Made by a program: the position numbers and the translations under genes. The notes beneath the pieces are model-generated. The model saw only the letters and a list, made by a program, of their open reading frames with translations, ran no database searches and had not been told where the DNA came from. This document shows, piece by piece, positions 31,650 through 35,241 of a DNA stretch of 35,241 nucleotides (its first letter is position 1; the number at the start of each line of letters is the position of its first letter). Source of the DNA: Rhizophagus sp. LPA8_4_AMF (taxonomy: Eukaryota > Glomeromycota > Glomeromycetes > Glomerales > Glomeraceae); the NCBI GenBank assembly GCA_021464525.1, contig JADRCO010000380.1, forward strand, positions 1-35,241, in the 5' to 3' direction.

Positions 31650-32760
31650 ATAGAAGAGCTCAATTTTGTTTATTATTTATTTTTTTAATTAGTTGCAGTA
31701 GCACGGTAACACAAATCTATAAAAGTCTGAATTAGTAAATTAAAGAAACTGTGATTTCTTAACTATATATACGAAAAAAGTTTTAGCTATTAAGGACTCT
31801 TTTTGAAAATCCAAATTAGCAAATTATGTGAGCAGGGCCTCGCATGAGGCTGATCATTATGCAAATTACATGTATGCATATGCCATAAATTTAAAACGAT
31901 AATTCTTTTTCTCTTTGTAAAAGCCAAAAATGGGTTTTATAACGACATAACGTTATTGATGCAGTGTTTCGGGCGGGCACCCCTGCCAAATGATCGACAT
32001 AGTTTCTAAGCTAAGTGGGTGTAACTATTTTTCAGAATTTGAAACGTTTCATCATTATTTTTCCCCAATCTGTCCCGAACCTTAATTCGGGAATACATTT
32101 ATAGATCATCCCAATGAAAAAAAAGACCCTACAGTTTTTTTTCTAAAGATCATGACGTATGATGGTATTTGTACAGTTAATTTTTTTTTCAAATCTTAAG
32201 ATACGTGCAATTTTGTACCCATATTAAAAAAGGAAGCGTGTGATTTTTTACAATTAATGTCAAATTTTGAATAATGTTATGTGCATTTTATGTAGTTTCA
32301 TATTTTTCTCAAATTCTTAAATGGTAAAATGCTAATTTTGACCTTATATTGCCAATCAAGAATTAACCAACTACGATATTTATATAAATTATAGAGAATC
32401 ACCACTTTAGTTATAGGTGTCCAAGACCCATGAATACCGTATTACTTGTACAATACCACACATTTAATTTATTTATAAAAATCATATGATGTAAATAAAT
32501 ATACACAAGTATAAACTGTATAAAGTCTATACAGGCATAATCAGAACTTCATTGTAAAAATTGCAAAATTATACAAAAAAAAATTACAAAAAAAAAAAAA
32601 AAAATGAAAAAAAATATGATCCGAAAAATTTTTATTTTAAAGATCGGATACCTGTGGTGATATGATATGCCGTTTCACAGAGGACCGGGAATAAAATCCA
32701 TATAATGTATTTTATGTAATTATTTATATGTTTATACAATATACAATATAAATTACTAGT
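31650..32760. other. Intergenic upstream of the channel gene
   Basis: The segment 31830-32100 is less AT-rich. It holds two small hairpins, GCCTC/GAGGC (31837-31850) and TCCCGAA/TTCGGGA (32073-32092, 6 nt loop), and GGGCGGGCACCCCTGCC at 31973. A poly-A tract is at ~32573-32604. No RNA gene or ORF is supported. Confidence 0.4.
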
Positions 32761-32825
32761 CATTACTAATGAAGAAATGCGCGTTACTAAATTTTTTCGT
32801 TAACATAATAAGGAAAGACCTGATC

Positions 32826-32960
32826 AAAATTTCATTAACCGGCACTGGATTAGCCACACAAATCTCACCGATTGGCCATTGGAACTTACACGGCTCCAAT
32901 AATATATCACGTTATTTATTTGTACGGGAGACTATTGTAAACATCAGAAGAACTTTTAAT
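32826..32960 (-). repeat. Short interspersed element-like copy sharing the 5S-like element's tail
   Basis: On the minus strand GGCTAATCCAGTGCCGGTTA followed by ATGAAATTTT matches AGCTAATACCTTTCCGGTTA followed by ATGAAATTTT at 12847-12875, with a 17 nt identical core (32826-32842). Upstream it has TGGCCAATCGGTGAGA and GGCTAATCC, faintly like Pol III A and B boxes. The whole patch is richer in G and C than its surroundings. The plus-strand open frame 32769-32972 overlaps it and is probably incidental. Confidence 0.45.
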
Positions 32961-32974
32961 TATATAAATTAATT

Positions 32975-33290
32975 ATTAATGATTTGGCCTTTTAGTTTAC
33001 CAAGTTTAATGGGAGATGAGACATAAGAAATCAATACATATCGGATGTTAAAAAGGTGAAAAAAAGATTTCCTTACCTTATTGAATCGTGTGACATATAC
33101 TACATAATGTAATTAATAATATATTGATAACTACATTCTCTCTAACAAATAGTTAAATTATTATATATTCAATACCGGTTTTCATTATCTACAGTACTAT
33201 GATTATTAGATAATTTTTAATTTTTCTTTATTAACTTAATGCAAAACCATTACAAAAACAATACAGTATACAGTAAAAACTCATACCGAA
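32975..33290. other. AT-rich intergenic DNA
   Basis: Nothing can be supported here beyond short A-runs. Confidence 0.5.
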
Positions 33291-33299
33291 AAAAAAAAC

Positions 33300-33530
33300 A
33301 AAATTCATCCACCAAACCCAGGTGTGACCTTTAAAGAAACCTTCGACAAAGTAAGTTCACGAATTTTTGGCATTTTTATACTAAAATATTTAAAAGACTG
33401 AAAATTGGTTTCTTTTTTTAGGAAATCGCGCAAATTTTTTTTTTAAAAATCGTAGATTGAGTTTGGTGCTACCGATAATTTATGGTCATTAAAAGTTAAA
33501 GATACTTGTTAAACAATTATTTCTATGATT
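33300..33530 (+). pseudogene. Exon-intron-exon remnant, unknown protein
   Basis: IHPPNPGVTFKETFDK ends at 33350 on a GTAAGT donor; a 71 nt intron (33351-33421, ending TTTTTTTAG) leads to EIAQIF, a T-run that shifts frame, and IEFGATDNLWSLKVKDTC with a stop near 33512. The protein-like composition and well-formed intron suggest a real but decayed gene. I do not recognise the family. Confidence 0.35.
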
Positions 33531-33685
33531 GTATTTTAATCACCCGCTATATAAGTAAGTAATAACGTACAAATAATTCATACTGTATGAATTTAAATAT
33601 TAAAGGAAATAAAAATACAGATACAATTTTAATGATATCATCTATAGGAGAATAAGTTTAATTAATGTAGTGTTACAAAATATAA

Positions 33686-33898
33686 ACTGAATGTATTGCG
33701 GTCATAATTGCAAGTGTAAGGAGCGTAAAATGGAGTGAGAGCAGCTTAAAGTCTCATTTCGGTGATCTAATTACATTTGATGATAAAATCACATGCAAAG
33801 TTTTAAATAACGAATGTTTAAAATATTACATTAATTCTAAAATTTTTAAAAACTTATATCGACCATCACACCAAAAAATCATTTTGACCTCCTATTAA
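33686..33898 (+). pseudogene. Coding-like segment, 70 codons, unknown
   Basis: Open between stops and without an ATG: CIAVIIASVRSVKWSESS, SHFGDLITFDDKITCKVLN, then KIFKNLYRPSHQKIIL and TAA at 33896-33898. It lies between two other coding-like pieces on the same strand and may be an internal exon of the same gene. No family recognised. Confidence 0.3.
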
Positions 33899-33938
33899 AA
33901 TACTAGGATAACACCTTAGATGTTAAAATTACTTACAG

Positions 33939-34110
33939 GACGGTTATCAAAATCTTCACTAAACAAGACGTGCAATGGCTCTTACTTGGGTTAAGAGAAA
34001 GATGCTATAAGTACCGTTATGAAAACCAGGAATAAGAAAGTTTTGTTCCTCAATTATTTTTATCCAATGATGATACCAAACTGAACCAATCAAATTTGCA
34101 TTATTTATAG
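33939..34110 (+). pseudogene. Coding-like segment with one in-frame stop, unknown
   Basis: After acceptor-like TTACAG at 33933-33938 the frame reads TVIKIFTKQDVQWLLLGLRE, CYKYRYENQE, TAA at 34033-34035, then ESFVPQLFLSNDDTKLNQSN in the same frame to TAG at 34108-34110. Continuity of the frame across the TAA suggests a point-mutated stop. No family recognised. Confidence 0.35.
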
Positions 34111-35241
34111 CTTATGCCGAGAATAATCAAAGTAAGCTAATAGTATTGCAATTACGCCATTCTCAACTTGTGTGCCAAGAAAGACATGTTTTTTTCAACT
34201 TGTCGAATTGTCGATATCATGATATAATTTTCCATATTCATTTTACATTTGTACTATTTATGCTCGTCACTAGTATAAGACTTCGATGATATTATGACAT
34301 TATTTTTGAACAATTTCTTAACTTTCTTTAAAACCAAAAAAAAAATTGTAAGTTAAAATAGAGTATCATTTATGAATATTAAAGTAAAATAGAAGAGTTT
34401 GGTACTTTGCAAGTAAATAATCAATAATAACTAATTTAAAATCATAACAGGGTTTATTTATTCATTTTATTTTATTTACGCAAATAATTTATGATGAGAT
34501 TACGTATAAATGGGATTATAAGTTTATTATATTGAAGCTTAATTGTGCCGTACGTGACTATAACACTTGATGCTAAAAGCAATATTTAATCATAATTGCT
34601 TTGATTTTTTTTTTGTTTTAAAATTTACTGATGTCATGCTTAATAAATAATAGTTATTGCGTCAATCGGACAAGATCAATCTGATAGTTTAAAAATAGTA
34701 TATAAAAAGTATAGTTAGATGTTATGTTTTATTGACATTAAATATTAAAAGATTAATTTATAGACTATGATTGCAAATATATAATATATTTGATATTTAA
34801 CCATAAACAAAAAAATTATCAGTCCATCAATAATTCAAAGTTAAAACAAGTTCTGAATACAAATTTACATTGATTTCTTTAATTTCTTTAATAAAGAATA
34901 TTTTTTATAAAATTTTTATTTTATTTAATATATAAATTATATAATTTAATATGGCGGTGCATCTTGTAGACTTGTACCGGTAAAACGGCATGTAATATAT
35001 TTTCTAGATACTCCCTTTTTTTGCAAAGAAAAAAATATTTTTTTCTTCTTTTTAAATAATTTGATTTTATATTATATATATACCTTTTTCCCTTATATAT
35101 AGACATTAGCCAGGTTGTTACCAAAAAATTTGCACATCATATAAACAGAAAAAAAAAATATCCAATTGATCCAATAACCAATCTCACAAATGGAGAATGT
35201 CCTGAAGCGTTAGATTTTAGTTCTTTCATTAATTCACTTTA
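34111..35241. other. AT-rich intergenic DNA to window end
   Basis: Apart from the 23-mer repeat at 34535-34557 there is no gene or structured element that I can support. The minus frame 34921-35124 has no protein-like signature. Confidence 0.5.
34535..34557 (+). repeat. Dispersed 23-mer repeat, copy 2
   Basis: Partner of 24115-24137, with T for C at one position (AATTGTGCCG). It is followed by TAACACTTGAT, which occurs in inverted form after copy 1. Confidence 0.7.

Noticed and set aside
32769..32972. 67-codon plus-strand open frame as a gene
   Set aside because: It overlaps the repeat tail shared with the 5S-like element and has no homologue I recognise.

Overview
The window is very AT-rich eukaryotic DNA. 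Introns are short (about 70-100 nt) with GTA/GTR donors and TAG/AAG/CAG acceptors, genes are sparse, and long homopolymer and minisatellite tracts lie between them. Three BTB-BACK-TLDc genes, an ion-transport gene with a WD-like N-terminus, protein-kinase N-lobe fragments, and remnants of Ty3/gypsy and tnp2-like transposons fit an arbuscular mycorrhizal fungus of the Rhizophagus irregularis type, whose genome is rich in these expanded families. This is my recognition of the families, not a database result.

Layout. 1-2390: repeats, including three ~200 bp tandem units just before a gene. 2396-3859 (+): BTB-BACK-TLDc copy 1, broken by a one-base loss and a TGA. 3860-7000: intergenic, mostly T-rich. 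7000-7690: a GC-rich head followed by tandem exon-like cassettes; three of them have exons of exactly 31 nt, and the introns carry a hairpin around a TACTAAC-like branch site. 7914-8357 (-): a 147-codon ORF of unknown function. 9675-11237 (-): BTB copy 2, with an internal 84 bp duplication and a frameshift. 11693-11860: 28 bp minisatellite. 11991-12305 (-): decayed Ty3/gypsy integrase tail. 12740-12890 (+): a 5S rRNA-like element. 12900-18800: low-complexity DNA with orphan exons and transposon remnants. 20110-21588 (-): BTB copy 3, the only intact one (462 aa). 22380-22870: repeats including a long near-perfect hairpin. 24764-25825 (+): three tandem degraded kinase N-lobe fragments. 26254-31599 (-): a ten-exon ion-channel gene whose frame breaks at three places. 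31650-35241: intergenic DNA with coding-like segments at 33300-34110 and dispersed repeats.

No operon-like cooperation between genes is expected here. The BTB copies share exon structure, intron sequence and (copies 2 and 3) upstream DNA, so they are recent paralogues carried with their promoters. The region reads as a duplication- and transposon-rich compartment where families expand and decay. The most unusual feature is the mini-exon cassette array at 7120-7680.
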